Shown here: piece after piece, positions 32,758-40,864 of the stretch
Position numbering within the stretch: the stretch's first letter is position 1
How the letters are laid out: each line of letters opens with the position of its first letter
From: Candidatus Helarchaeota archaeon
GTDB taxonomy: Archaea; Asgardarchaeota; Lokiarchaeia; Helarchaeales; JABXJV01
DNA: 41,022 nt
Reading direction: 5' to 3'
Assembly (NCBI GenBank): GCA_013375355.1
Contig: JABXJV010000184.1
Location: 1-41,022 of the forward strand
Made by a program: the position numbers and the translations under genes
The notes under the pieces: generated by a model
Databases searched by the model: none
Told to the model about the DNA's origin: nothing
The model's input: the letters and a program-made list of their open reading frames with translations, nothing else

Positions 32758-35475
32758 TTATAGAAGTTGAGGACCTTTCTTCTTTTTTTTCTCTTCTTCT
32801 TCAATATCTTTTTCAATTTTCTTTAATTTTTTTAGGTCTTCTTCTGATAATTCACGGTCTATTTTTAAAAATGTTGGAGCCGCTTTAGCTTTCTTTAATT
32901 TTTTTTCCTTCTCTTTTTTAATTAAATAATCATCAGAAATTTCTGGATGGAGTAGGACTTCTCCTAATAGCATTAGAAACTCGTATAATTCGACTCTTTG
33001 TAACCGTTCCTTTTTATATTCTTCTAATTCTGCCTCTATTTTACGACCTTCATAAGGTCTTGATGCTAACAATCCTTCTTTTTGTTTTTCATGTTTAAGT
33101 TTATAAGTTCGGGTCTCACCGTTCTCGTCCATGTATGTTACATAACTTGCCTTATCTTTAGCAGCTTTCTCTTGCAATTCATCAAAATAGGATTTAGTTT
33201 TTCCTTTCTTAACTTCGCCAACTACACCTGATTCCTCCCACTCTTTCTGACGTTCGGCATCTAAATCTTTAAATGAAGGGTCTTTTACTTTAAATTTTTT
33301 TTCTAATTTTTTAAATGGTTTGTAGTCTTCTGCGGCATATCTTGCAGTGTCCTTTATTTCAAGCTTTCTCTTACCTTTAAATGGAATATAATCTTCAATT
33401 TCATCTTTGTAATCTTCCGAAATCTCTTCTTTTTCTACTTTTTGGTAGGGCTTAAAATCTTCTGCGGCATAACGAGCATCATCTTTAAGCTCCGACTTTT
33501 CCTTTGGCATTTCTTTGACTTCAGGTAATACATAATCCTCTGCTGCGTGTCGAGCATCATCTTTAAGTTCTAACTCTTTCTTTGGAAACTCTTTGACTTC
33601 AGGTAAAACATAATCCTCTGCTTCGTATCGAGCATCGTCCGTAAGTTCCAACTCTTTCTTTGGAAACTCTTTGACTTCAGGTAAAACATAATCTTCAGCA
33701 GCATATCTAGCATCATCCTTCAGCTCAAGTTTTCGCTTGTAATCTTTATATTCTTCTGGGGCAAAATCTTTTATTTCCTCTTTATAATCTTCTGAAACCT
33801 CTTCCTTCTTCACTTTTTGATATGGAACATAATCAGTGGCAGCGTAACGTGCATCGTCCGTAAGCTCCAATTTTCGCTTATAATCTTTGTATTCTTCTGG
33901 AGCGAAATCTTTTATTTCTTCCTTATAATCATCTGTTAATTCTAGCTTCCGTTTGTATTTCAAGTCTTCAGGAACAAAGTCTTTGGCGGCGTAACGAGCA
34001 TCATCCGTAAGCTCCAATTTTCGCTTATAATCTTTGTATTCTTCTGGAATATAGTCGGTTATCTCCTCTTTATAATCCTCTGTCAGTTCTAGCTTCCGTT
34101 TGTATTTCAGCTCTTCAGGAACAAAGTCTTTAGCTTTATAACGAGCATCGTCTTTTAATTCAAGTTTTCTCTTATAATCTTTATACTCTTCAGGGATGAA
34201 ATCCTTAATTTCCTCTTTATAATCTTCAGTTATTTCAATCTTTCTCTTATAATCTTTATATTCTTCAGGAATAAAGTCCTTTATTTCCTCTTTGTAATCC
34301 TCTGAAATCTCTTCTCTCTCTACTTTTTTATAGGGAATAAAATCTTTTATCTCTTCCTTATATTCATCTGTAATTTCCACTTTTTTCTTTTTTGGAACTC
34401 GTTTCCAATCTTTGGCGACAAATCTAGCAGTATCTTCAACTTCTAACTTTTTCTTTGGAACGCCTTTACCCGCTGCTGCATCAAGAATATCTTTACGTTG
34501 AGCATCAATTGTTTTAAAAGTTAAACCAGTTGGAACCTTAATTTTTCCTTTTACTGTTTGTTTTTTCTTAGTAATTACTGTTTCATCTTGTTTCCATTGT
34601 TCTTCCATAGCCGCATCTATTTGTTTAAAAGTAGGTCCAGTATCTTCTAGAAGTTGTTTCTTCATAGCAGGTGTTTCTTGGGGTTGTAATAGATCGGTTT
34701 GTACAGTATCGATTCGTTTATAGGTGCCTTCTGTATCCTTCATTAGTTCTTTCTTTTCAATGACCGGAGTTACTCCGGGTTGTAATAGAGATTCTTTAGT
34801 GCCAAAATCTTTAACCTCATCTTGAGGATACGTGATTGGAGCCTGTTGAGCTTTTAATTTTGTTTCTATTTCATCTTCATATTGGAGGAAAGTCGGACCT
34901 TTAGGTTCTTCTATTTTTTGTTTTGGTTGTTCTGTAGGAACTTGATATTCGATTTGTTCTTCTACTTGTTCATAAGTTGGTGTATATATTTCAGGTATAG
35001 GTTGTTTTGTAATTTCTGGCTGTTCTGTCTGGCTTTGATAACTGATTTTATCTTCTACTTGTTTATATGTTCCTTGATATACCGTTTCTTCTGAGGGAGT
35101 TTGACCATATTCGGGTGAAGGTTGGATGGTTTCTGGTATTTGTTCTTCAACAGTTTCATAAGTAGGTCTATAATATTCTTCTTGTTCAATAGGAGTTTCT
35201 GGGGGTTGAGTCGTTGGATAATCATAAGGTTGCTGTTCCTCAACAGGAGGTTGCTCAACAGGAGGTTGAGCATAAGATATTGTTTCCACTTTAGGAATTT
35301 CTGGGGGTAATGGTTCAACTACTGGCGGTTTAGGAGTACCCTCTTTACATTGTGAAGAACAAAAGTCCCCTTCTATAAAGAAGCATTTCGAGCACATAAA
35401 TCCTCCACAAGTGGCGCATTTATATTTATGTCTTGGTTTTTTTACATTTTTTCCACAACTTGAACAAATTGGCAA
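32758..35475 (-). CDS. Zinc-finger protein with Pro/Gln-rich linker and 16 charged tandem repeats (actin neighbour)
   Basis: The frame is open to 35508, but GGGGGAG inside it lies 5 bases before TTG 35475, giving a 905-residue protein (M-PICSSCGKN). Layout: (a) a zinc finger, about residues 1-46, CSSC, CATC, CSKC and C-x3-C; (b) a Pro/Gln/Glu-rich disordered stretch to about 330 with repeated P-T-F/Y-x-x-I/V/Y-D/E motifs (PTYETVEEQI, PTYEQVEEQI, PTFLQYEDEI, PTFKQIDAAM, LTFKTIDAQR); (c) 16 tandem repeats of about 20-26 residues with consensus K-R-K-L-E-L-T-D-D-A-R-Y-A-A-x-D-Y/F-V/I-P, alternating with E-D-Y-K-E-E-I-K-D-F-I-P-E-E-Y-K-D-Y; (d) a charged C-terminus, with PTFLKIDREL. Highly charged, no membrane segment. 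A cytoskeletal scaffold or filament-binding role is only inferred from the neighbouring actin gene. Confidence 0.75.
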   Translation of the reverse strand: MPICSSCGKNVKKPRHKYKCATCGGFMCSKCFFIEGDFCSSQCKEGTPKPPVVEPLPPEIPKVETISYAQPPVEQPPVEEQQPYDYPTTQPPETPIEQEEYYRPTYETVEEQIPETIQPSPEYGQTPSEETVYQGTYKQVEDKISYQSQTEQPEITKQPIPEIYTPTYEQVEEQIEYQVPTEQPKQKIEEPKGPTFLQYEDEIETKLKAQQAPITYPQDEVKDFGTKESLLQPGVTPVIEKKELMKDTEGTYKRIDTVQTDLLQPQETPAMKKQLLEDTGPTFKQIDAAMEEQWKQDETVITKKKQTVKGKIKVPTGLTFKTIDAQRKDILDAAAGKGVPKKKLEVEDTARFVAKDWKRVPKKKKVEITDEYKEEIKDFIPYKKVEREEISEDYKEEIKDFIPEEYKDYKRKIEITEDYKEEIKDFIPEEYKDYKRKLELKDDARYKAKDFVPEELKYKRKLELTEDYKEEITDYIPEEYKDYKRKLELTDDARYAAKDFVPEDLKYKRKLELTDDYKEEIKDFAPEEYKDYKRKLELTDDARYAATDYVPYQKVKKEEVSEDYKEEIKDFAPEEYKDYKRKLELKDDARYAAEDYVLPEVKEFPKKELELTDDARYEAEDYVLPEVKEFPKKELELKDDARHAAEDYVLPEVKEMPKEKSELKDDARYAAEDFKPYQKVEKEEISEDYKDEIEDYIPFKGKRKLEIKDTARYAAEDYKPFKKLEKKFKVKDPSFKDLDAERQKEWEESGVVGEVKKGKTKSYFDELQEKAAKDKASYVTYMDENGETRTYKLKHEKQKEGLLASRPYEGRKIEAELEEYKKERLQRVELYEFLMLLGEVLLHPEISDDYLIKKEKEKKLKKAKAAPTFLKIDRELSEEDLKKLKKIEKDIEEEEKKKKKGPQLL
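33265..34470 (-). repeat. Tandem-repeat block coding for 16 charged repeats
   Basis: On the minus strand the codons of 16 related 20-26-residue units follow each other. Two sub-types alternate: one with DDARYAA(K/E)D(F/Y), one with EDYKEEIKDF(I/A)PEEYKDY. Base-level identity between units is also high in stretches (for example TAAAACATAATC and CAGCATATCTAGC blocks recurring near 33480-33710), showing recent duplication, so repeat number may vary among strains. These are coding repeats, not a CRISPR array. Confidence 0.75.
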
Positions 35476-35508
35476 CAAAACTCCCCCTTTGGGGTAATAC
35501 ATTTTCAA

Positions 35509-35867
35509 TATATTATAATTAATATTACATTTTATATTTTTTGATCATTTAAATTAGAAATATAAACACTTTTTAAAATATAATTCCTACATTTGAATTT
35601 AGAATAAAAATATCTATTTTTTTAAATCAACTATTCCTACCAATCATTAAATTTATTGGTTTTTATACTGAATTGATAATACCATATTACAAATTATATT
35701 AAATATGGAATTACCTTAAAATCATAATGAATTGGAGATATCAACTTTATTCGATAAAAATATTATAAATAAGATGAAATAAATAATAATGTTAGAAATA
35801 CCATAATTGATTAAATGCTGTTTGCAAAACACGTTTAAATATTGAAAAAAAAATATGGGATATAGAT
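35509..35867. promoter_or_regulatory. Divergent spacer between zinc-finger repeat gene and the CARF-like gene
   Basis: A 359-base AT-rich region with promoters for both divergent genes. I see no ORF or RNA gene in it. AAAAATATTATAAATAAG at about 35756-35774 is the best TATA-like block for the plus-strand gene. The plus-strand ATG (35868) follows ATGGGATATAG with only a weak SD. Confidence 0.35.
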
Positions 35868-36536
35868 ATGGAACGTGTAGATATAGAAAAAATCATTGCT
35901 GGAGTCGAAGCCCGGCGGATTATTCTAAATTGCTTATTGGATGGGCGAAAAACAGGGAGTGAAATAAGATGGGCCCTTGCAGACAGTTTTGATAGACGAA
36001 TTGATGGTGTTTCTGATACTCTTTTATATTTTAACCTCCAACATCTTGAAAACTCTGAAATAATATCTCGAACAAAAGAATGGAAACTTAAATATTCCAA
36101 AATCCACCCAAATAAAATTCAAAGTATTCGAAGATTTTTCCATAAGATTGTCCCTATTACGATACTTGGGGGAATAGATGATGACACCACAGTTATTCGA
36201 AGCCTTCGGAGTCGATTACGCGTTGAAAAATCAATAACCCCACCAGAAAAATTCTTTTTCATCGGACCTGAAAAGTTACGTAGAAAAGTTGCTGGTTTAT
36301 TCCCTGATGTTCAACTTGTATACGCAAAAGAGAATGTTTTCAAAAATCCTGGTGAATTAAGAGATTTTATAAAGTTAGAAATTTTGGATCCTGAAATAAT
36401 GAACAATGAAGTTATTATTGACGTTTCTTCAGGTTCCAGAGTTTGTTCATTAGCATTACTAAGTCTTGCTTATGAATATGGTTTAAGATGTATTTATATA
36501 GACGAAAATGAGAAATTTACTTGGTTAATTGATTAA
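35868..36536 (+). CDS. wHTH plus CARF-like domain protein, putative transcriptional regulator
   Basis: A 222-residue protein. Residues 10-85 form a winged helix-turn-helix: ARRIILNCLLDGRKTGSEIR, then GVSDTLLYFNLQHLENSEII with the wing ISRTKEWKLKYSKI. Residues 95-222 look like a Rossmann CARF-type domain: VPITILGGIDDDTTVIRSL early, and the diagnostic-looking EVIIDVSSGSRVCSLALLSL followed by AYEYGLRCIYIDENE, similar to the IDxTGG/S and Yhx-E motifs of CARF proteins that bind cyclic oligonucleotides. In Csa3/Csx1 the order is CARF then HTH; here the HTH comes first. No cas gene or CRISPR array lies in the window. DUF6293-like and other ligand-binding regulators are alternatives. Confidence 0.55.
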   Translation: MERVDIEKIIAGVEARRIILNCLLDGRKTGSEIRWALADSFDRRIDGVSDTLLYFNLQHLENSEIISRTKEWKLKYSKIHPNKIQSIRRFFHKIVPITILGGIDDDTTVIRSLRSRLRVEKSITPPEKFFFIGPEKLRRKVAGLFPDVQLVYAKENVFKNPGELRDFIKLEILDPEIMNNEVIIDVSSGSRVCSLALLSLAYEYGLRCIYIDENEKFTWLID

Positions 36537-36549
36537 TAAAGGAATTTTT

Positions 36550-37065
36550 TTATTTTTCTAAAATTCTATCTGTAAGGAGCCTAAATGCTTCTTCTACATT
36601 TTCTCCTGAACTAGCTGAAGTCTCGAAAAAGGGGAGTTTTTTCTTATCACCATATTCTTTGCCCATATCTGGAGTAACTTTCCGCTCTTTATCCGCTAAA
36701 TCTAATTTGTTACCGAGTAAAACAACTGGAACATCACCACAATAAGTTCTTAAATTCTCAAGCCAATCATCCAGTTCATGAAAGGTTTCTTTTCTAGTAA
36801 TGTCATAGACTAAAATTGCTCCTTGAGCTTCAGAATAGTAGTCTGGACGTATCCATTTGAATTTTATATCCCCCGCAATATCCCAAATCTGAAGTAAGAC
36901 CCGGATATTTTTATCTGGATAGTCTAAATACTTAATAGTGAAGTCTGCACCAATGGTCTTTAAGTAAGACTCACTAAATTTTCCAGTAGTAAAACGTCGA
37001 ACTAAACTGGTCTTTCCCACTGCGGGTTCTCCAATTGTAACGCATTTAAATCCCAATGTTCTCAT
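36550..37065 (-). CDS. Rab/Ras-like small GTPase with altered switch II (DIAGD)
   Basis: A 171-residue single-domain GTPase. Motifs: GEPAVGKTS (12-20), switch I Thr in LKTIGADF, WDIAGD (61-66), NKLD (119-122) and ETSASSG. Unlike DxxGQ in most Ras proteins, the position of catalytic Gln61 is Asp66, so intrinsic hydrolysis may be slow or need a partner with a catalytic residue. It is Rab-like in WIRPDYYSEAQGAILVYDIT. There is no C-terminal prenylation Cys. It converges with the CARF-like gene (13 bases between stops). A roadblock partner is likely but none is adjacent. Confidence 0.93.
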   Translation of the reverse strand: MRTLGFKCVTIGEPAVGKTSLVRRFTTGKFSESYLKTIGADFTIKYLDYPDKNIRVLLQIWDIAGDIKFKWIRPDYYSEAQGAILVYDITRKETFHELDDWLENLRTYCGDVPVVLLGNKLDLADKERKVTPDMGKEYGDKKKLPFFETSASSGENVEEAFRLLTDRILEK

Positions 37066-37313
37066 TTAATTCCACCACAAATAATTATATTTTTGGATTT
37101 ACTAATTGAGCTCCCTCTTTCTTCAATTTTAATTTACAAGCATAATAAAGGGACTTTTTAATTTTGTATAACCTTCATCGTATATAATTATTTTTTTATA
37201 TCAATAAAATGATCTTGTTTTTTATTTCTGTCGATAGAATATAGCACACTTTATACTATTTTTGAGATTTTGATAAAGTATGATAATTTTTATTATCTTT
37301 CTACACCAAAATT

Positions 37314-37952
37314 TCATTCTATTTTATTGATTTTTACACCATAAGAAATAATTCGAAATAAAGCGGTTAAATTTGAAAATATTGCCAAAAATATTAACCC
37401 TAAAATTGGTAATAAAATCCATGAAGAAATAGTTAGCACTAGTAATCTTTCTGATCTGCCAAAAAGACCAATATCAGTATCCTCTAAACCAACTTTTTCG
37501 GCTAATGAACGGGAATAGCTCGTAAGCAAAATTCCTATTATTGTGATTATTACCCAAATATAGAGAGGCAAATAATAATTGAAATTAGAATCTGACATAA
37601 GATTGGGATCATAAAAAACGATAAAACCAAAAATCAAAATGAAGTCCGTGTAACGATCCATAGTTGAATCGAAGAATCCTCCAAAATTCGATTGACTTCC
37701 AGTTAATCGTGCCAAAGCTCCATCTACTCCATCGAACAACATAATAATGAAGATTGTGATGCCAAATAGAATTGAACCTATTATCACTCCTCCAAAATAG
37801 AATAATATTACAGCTATTATTGCAAATATTGGTCCAATTAATGTAACATGGTTAGGTTTAACATTAATATTAGCGAATTTCTTAGCTATAATATTAACCA
37901 ATTTTCCTTTGAATAAGTTCCTTATTCGAAATTTTGAAGGCAATAAATTCAC
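37314..37952 (-). CDS. CDP-alcohol phosphatidyltransferase family enzyme
   Basis: A 212-residue membrane enzyme with about five or six hydrophobic helices. The family motif D-x2-D-G-x2-A-R-x8-G-x3-D-x3-D is complete, starting at FDGVDGALARL. It joins a CDP-activated alcohol to a second alcohol at the membrane; archaeal members make archaetidylinositol-phosphate, archaetidylserine, or di-myo-inositol phosphate. It starts at GTG 19 bases after the nucleotidyltransferase stop. The pairing with a nucleotidyltransferase recalls the CTP:inositol-phosphate cytidylyltransferase plus DIPP synthase unit, though substrates here are unknown. Confidence 0.88.
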   Translation of the reverse strand: MNLLPSKFRIRNLFKGKLVNIIAKKFANINVKPNHVTLIGPIFAIIAVILFYFGGVIIGSILFGITIFIIMLFDGVDGALARLTGSQSNFGGFFDSTMDRYTDFILIFGFIVFYDPNLMSDSNFNYYLPLYIWVIITIIGILLTSYSRSLAEKVGLEDTDIGLFGRSERLLVLTISSWILLPILGLIFLAIFSNLTALFRIISYGVKINKIE

Positions 37953-37971
37953 TCAAATATTTTGACTAAAA

Positions 37972-39027
37972 TTAACTCAAATTTACATCAATAATTTCGT
38001 TTTTGTAAATTATTTTATTTTTAATTTTAGAATCTTCTAAAACTTGTGAATTTCCAAATACAATTGAATTTTCAACTTCTGAATTGGCTTCTAATCCACA
38101 ACTATCATATAATGAAACATATGGACCTATTCGAGAATTTATTTTTAAATAGCAATTCTCTCCAATTATTATAGGAGGTATGATTTTAGTAGTTGGATGA
38201 AACAAATTTATTCCAGGGAATTTCATATCCTTCACTCTTCCCTCTCTTGTAGGGCTGATATGGTTAGTTGGGGTGATATTATTATTTAATGCAAACTTAT
38301 TTACACTCAGGATATCATTCAAATTATCAATATCAAACCAATAATAATTAGGGATATCAAAATAATTTAAGGGTTTTAATTTTTTAATATAAATATTTAA
38401 AGCAGAGGTTACATTTTTCTCATTTTGTGCTATAGCATTTTCAACATAATCGAAAATGGTAGGAGAACAAATCATTATAGGGATAGCAACTGCAGAAGCT
38501 TCTGATTTATTCAAAACGCGATTATTAAAACCAGATACTTTTCCGTACTTAATGAATTTATGCTGTGAATTAAGGCGCGATTCAGAATAAGTAAATACTT
38601 GAGTTCCCTGTTTTTGTCGTTTAGAAGAGTCAATAGCGATGGAAATAGACCCTTTTTTATGATAGTGTACTAAATTTGAAATTATTTCTGGACTTAGGAA
38701 TAGGTCAGATGGGCTTAAAATGAAATCCTCTTTAAAATATTGATTTCTAGCTGAATAAAATGTGTAAATTGGTCCCTTTTCATAATTTTTAGCTCGGACG
38801 ATATTAATATCTATAGAGGGTAAATCTATTTTTTTAAAAAATTCAATCATTTGATCTTTCAAATGACCAACTAGTATAACAATCTCAGAAACATTAACTT
38901 TTTGAAAACTATTAATTAGATGTTCTATTATTGGTCGATTTGCAATTGGTACTAAAGATTTTGGCGTCAATTCTGAAAGGGATTTCATTCCACTCCCTAG
39001 ACCTGCTGCCAAAATTATAACTTTCAA
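37972..39027 (-). CDS. Sugar/polyol-phosphate nucleotidyltransferase
   Basis: A 351-residue protein starting at TTG with TAGGAG 8 bases before it. The N-terminal nucleotidyltransferase motif is MKVIILAAGLGSGMKSL then TPKSLVPIANRPIIEHLINS, with IILSPSDLFLS for the metal site (here DFILSPSDLFLSPE). Residues about 265-340 are a left-handed beta-helix-like region (INLFHPTTKIIPPIIIGENC and repeated IGPYVSLYDSCGL) that resembles GlmU/GMP C-termini. The signature is GxGSGM rather than GxGTRL, the R being replaced. Likely it makes a CDP- or NDP-activated alcohol for the CDP-alcohol phosphotransferase downstream. The Sua5 gene lies 10 bases upstream. Confidence 0.72.
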   Translation of the reverse strand: MKVIILAAGLGSGMKSLSELTPKSLVPIANRPIIEHLINSFQKVNVSEIVILVGHLKDQMIEFFKKIDLPSIDINIVRAKNYEKGPIYTFYSARNQYFKEDFILSPSDLFLSPEIISNLVHYHKKGSISIAIDSSKRQKQGTQVFTYSESRLNSQHKFIKYGKVSGFNNRVLNKSEASAVAIPIMICSPTIFDYVENAIAQNEKNVTSALNIYIKKLKPLNYFDIPNYYWFDIDNLNDILSVNKFALNNNITPTNHISPTREGRVKDMKFPGINLFHPTTKIIPPIIIGENCYLKINSRIGPYVSLYDSCGLEANSEVENSIVFGNSQVLEDSKIKNKIIYKNEIIDVNLS

Positions 39028-39037
39028 TAAAAATCTC

Positions 39038-39652
39038 CTAAAATGAAATTTTAATGGGTCCTTTACGAATAACTTTTGGAGGTCTTTTTGTTAAATCTAC
39101 AACTGTTGAAGAAACCCCCAATTTAGACGGTCCACCATCTAAGATTAAATCTACTAGCTCACCGATTTGCTGGAATGCTTCTTCAGCTTTGGTTGGGCTC
39201 CTTTGGTTCGAGATATTCGCGCTTGTTCCAATCATTAGCCCATTACTCAAATGTGTAAGAAGTAAGGCAATTTTATTTTGAGGTATCCTAACAGCAACAT
39301 TACGCCGACCTCCGGTAACAATTGATGGTAAACTTTCTAATTTTGGAATAATAATGGTCAACGGACCTGGCCAGTAAGTATTTGCCAAGACTTCAACTTG
39401 CATATTAACCTTTGCAATACGTTTGATTGCATCTAAAGAAGATGCCAATATTGGCAGTCCTTTCTTTTCATCTCTCCTCTTAACTAGTAAAAGATTACTA
39501 ACAGCCGTAATATTCATAGGATCTGTTCCTAGACCATATACTGTATCAGTAGGATATACCACTAATTTCCCTTGTTTGATAAATTCTGCTGCTTTGTTTA
39601 AAACTTTTAGGTCCATTTTATTTGGATCGAGACGAATTATCTTATCAATCAA
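39038..39652 (-). CDS. sua5: L-threonylcarbamoyladenylate synthase, Sua5/YrdC family
   Basis: A 204-residue YrdC-fold protein. Motifs: LVVYPTDTVYGLGTDP, KRRDEKKGLPILASSLD, LANTYWPGPLTIIIPKLESL, RRNVAVRIPQN and SGTSANIS-like IGTSANISNQRSPTKAEE, plus GVSSTVVDLTKRPPKVIRKG. It makes threonylcarbamoyl-AMP for the t6A37 tRNA modification, which KEOPS then transfers. The KEOPS subunit Cgi121 is about 0.6 kb downstream. The C-terminal Sua5 domain is absent, so it is the short YrdC form. TTG start; divergent from the THUMP gene. Confidence 0.94.
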   Translation of the reverse strand: MIDKIIRLDPNKMDLKVLNKAAEFIKQGKLVVYPTDTVYGLGTDPMNITAVSNLLLVKRRDEKKGLPILASSLDAIKRIAKVNMQVEVLANTYWPGPLTIIIPKLESLPSIVTGGRRNVAVRIPQNKIALLLTHLSNGLMIGTSANISNQRSPTKAEEAFQQIGELVDLILDGGPSKLGVSSTVVDLTKRPPKVIRKGPIKISF

Positions 39653-39721
39653 ATTTCTTCAACATATCATTTAATCAAAATGATTTATTTTTTTAGCCCA
39701 GTACTAAAGAATGGAAATGAA

Positions 39722-40255
39722 ATGATAAAAAAATTTAATTTTTTAATATCTTGTCCAAGATTACGTGAACGGGACGCTTGTGCTGAAATGTGGTATTTTT
39801 TCTCCTTTATTGGGGATGAAGAGGCCAAATGTAGAAAATCCAAGTTTCCAGGTCTTTTATACGCAAAAAGTTCTTTGGATCCATTTGATGCTATAAAAAA
39901 ATTAAGAGAAATTGCTGTAGATGATCCCTATTCATTTAGATTTATATTAAAAATTCAACCTATTGAAGAAATCGTCCCATCCGAAATTGATAAAATGATT
40001 GAATGGGTTAAAAAAAGGTCTGGAGCTATCTTAAATTCTCAAACGTTTAGAGTCACAGTAGAGAAAAGAATGACTGATTTTGATAGAGATGAAATTATAA
40101 TGGCATTAGCAGAGTTAATAGATAGAAAAGTTAACTTAGAAAATCCGGATAAAATCATAATGGTTCAAATATTAGGCGATTATACTGGATTATCAATAAT
40201 AGAACCAGAAGATATTATATCAATTCCTAAAATTATAGCCCAATCCCAGAAATAA
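39722..40255 (+). CDS. THUMP-domain protein, Tan1-like tRNA acetylation factor
   Basis: From the ATG at 39722 it encodes 177 residues; an ATG at 39680 would add 14. It begins KKFNFLISCPRLRERDACAE (family start), and residues about 60-170 have the THUMP layout: PYSFRFILKIQPIEEIV, SGAILNSQTFRVTVEKRMTD and FDRDEIIMALAELIDRKVNL, then DYTGLSII. THUMP proteins bind tRNA acceptor regions; eukaryotic Tan1 assists Kre33 acetylation of cytidine 12. The neighbours are t6A enzymes, so a tRNA-modification cluster is plausible. It is too short to be a methyltransferase by itself. Confidence 0.78.
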   Translation: MIKKFNFLISCPRLRERDACAEMWYFFSFIGDEEAKCRKSKFPGLLYAKSSLDPFDAIKKLREIAVDDPYSFRFILKIQPIEEIVPSEIDKMIEWVKKRSGAILNSQTFRVTVEKRMTDFDRDEIIMALAELIDRKVNLENPDKIIMVQILGDYTGLSIIEPEDIISIPKIIAQSQK

Positions 40256-40257
40256 GT

Positions 40258-40854
40258 TCATTTCTCAAAAATTACAAAAGCAATTCGATTCAATATAATT
40301 TCTTTTAGAGCATCCAATTTATCATCTTGCTTTCTAGTAACGGAAGTTGTATCAATTTCTAATTGTTTAATATTAAAATTTTTACATATAGACTCGTATT
40401 TTTTCCCATCAATTTTTAGAACTGATTCATTTTCAGTTCCCTTTATCAACTCTATTATTTTTAATTTTGAATTTTCAATATCATCCATAGAATTTCCCAG
40501 AATAATCATAGCGACATTCTGAATTTCCTCGTTTATTCCAAATCTTTCAATAGCTACTTTAATTTGATGTTGGGCAGAAGCATATAGTAAAATTTCAAGT
40601 TCTAATTTATTAGAGATATTATTTCCCTGATTAAATGCTTTTAAAGAATGAATCACACTAAAAAATAAATGTTCCCAACTAGCAATTAACTGAGAATTAA
40701 AAAATTGAATAATAACGCTATACTTATTTTGGATTTTTTCAATCTCCTCCTCTATTTCTATATAACTAATCTTGATATTTGAGAATCCAGTTATATAAAC
40801 CAATTTGAAAGAAAATTCCTCATCTTGTAGCTTTTTTAACATTTTTTCTAACAC
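40258..40854 (-). CDS. cgi121: KEOPS complex subunit Cgi121
   Basis: A 198-residue protein. Cgi121-like hallmarks: LEILLYASAQHQIKVAIERF, GINEEIQNVAMIILGNS and KLKIIELIKGTE, which match the C-terminal Cgi121 block that binds Bud32. The N-terminal 80 residues (FSFKLVYITGFSNIKISYIE) are the Cgi121/TPRKB fold. KEOPS transfers the threonylcarbamoyl group to A37 in tRNA, using the product of Sua5 (39038-39652). It is close to the upper half of the window's end and 10 bases after a partly visible gene. Confidence 0.8.
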   Translation of the reverse strand: MLEKMLKKLQDEEFSFKLVYITGFSNIKISYIEIEEEIEKIQNKYSVIIQFFNSQLIASWEHLFFSVIHSLKAFNQGNNISNKLELEILLYASAQHQIKVAIERFGINEEIQNVAMIILGNSMDDIENSKLKIIELIKGTENESVLKIDGKKYESICKNFNIKQLEIDTTSVTRKQDDKLDALKEIILNRIAFVIFEK

Positions 40855-40864
40855 TCTAACTAGT

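Noticed and set aside
33265..34470. Regularly spaced repeats that might be a CRISPR array
   Set aside because: Units are coding, vary in sequence and have no spacers; they match tandem protein repeats.
34882..35094. Short plus-strand frames within the repeat protein gene
   Set aside because: Phe/Ile-rich shadows of the Lys/Glu/Gln-rich coding strand.
35868..36536. A CRISPR-associated regulator in a Cas operon
   Set aside because: No cas genes or arrays in the window; only the fold resemblance remains.
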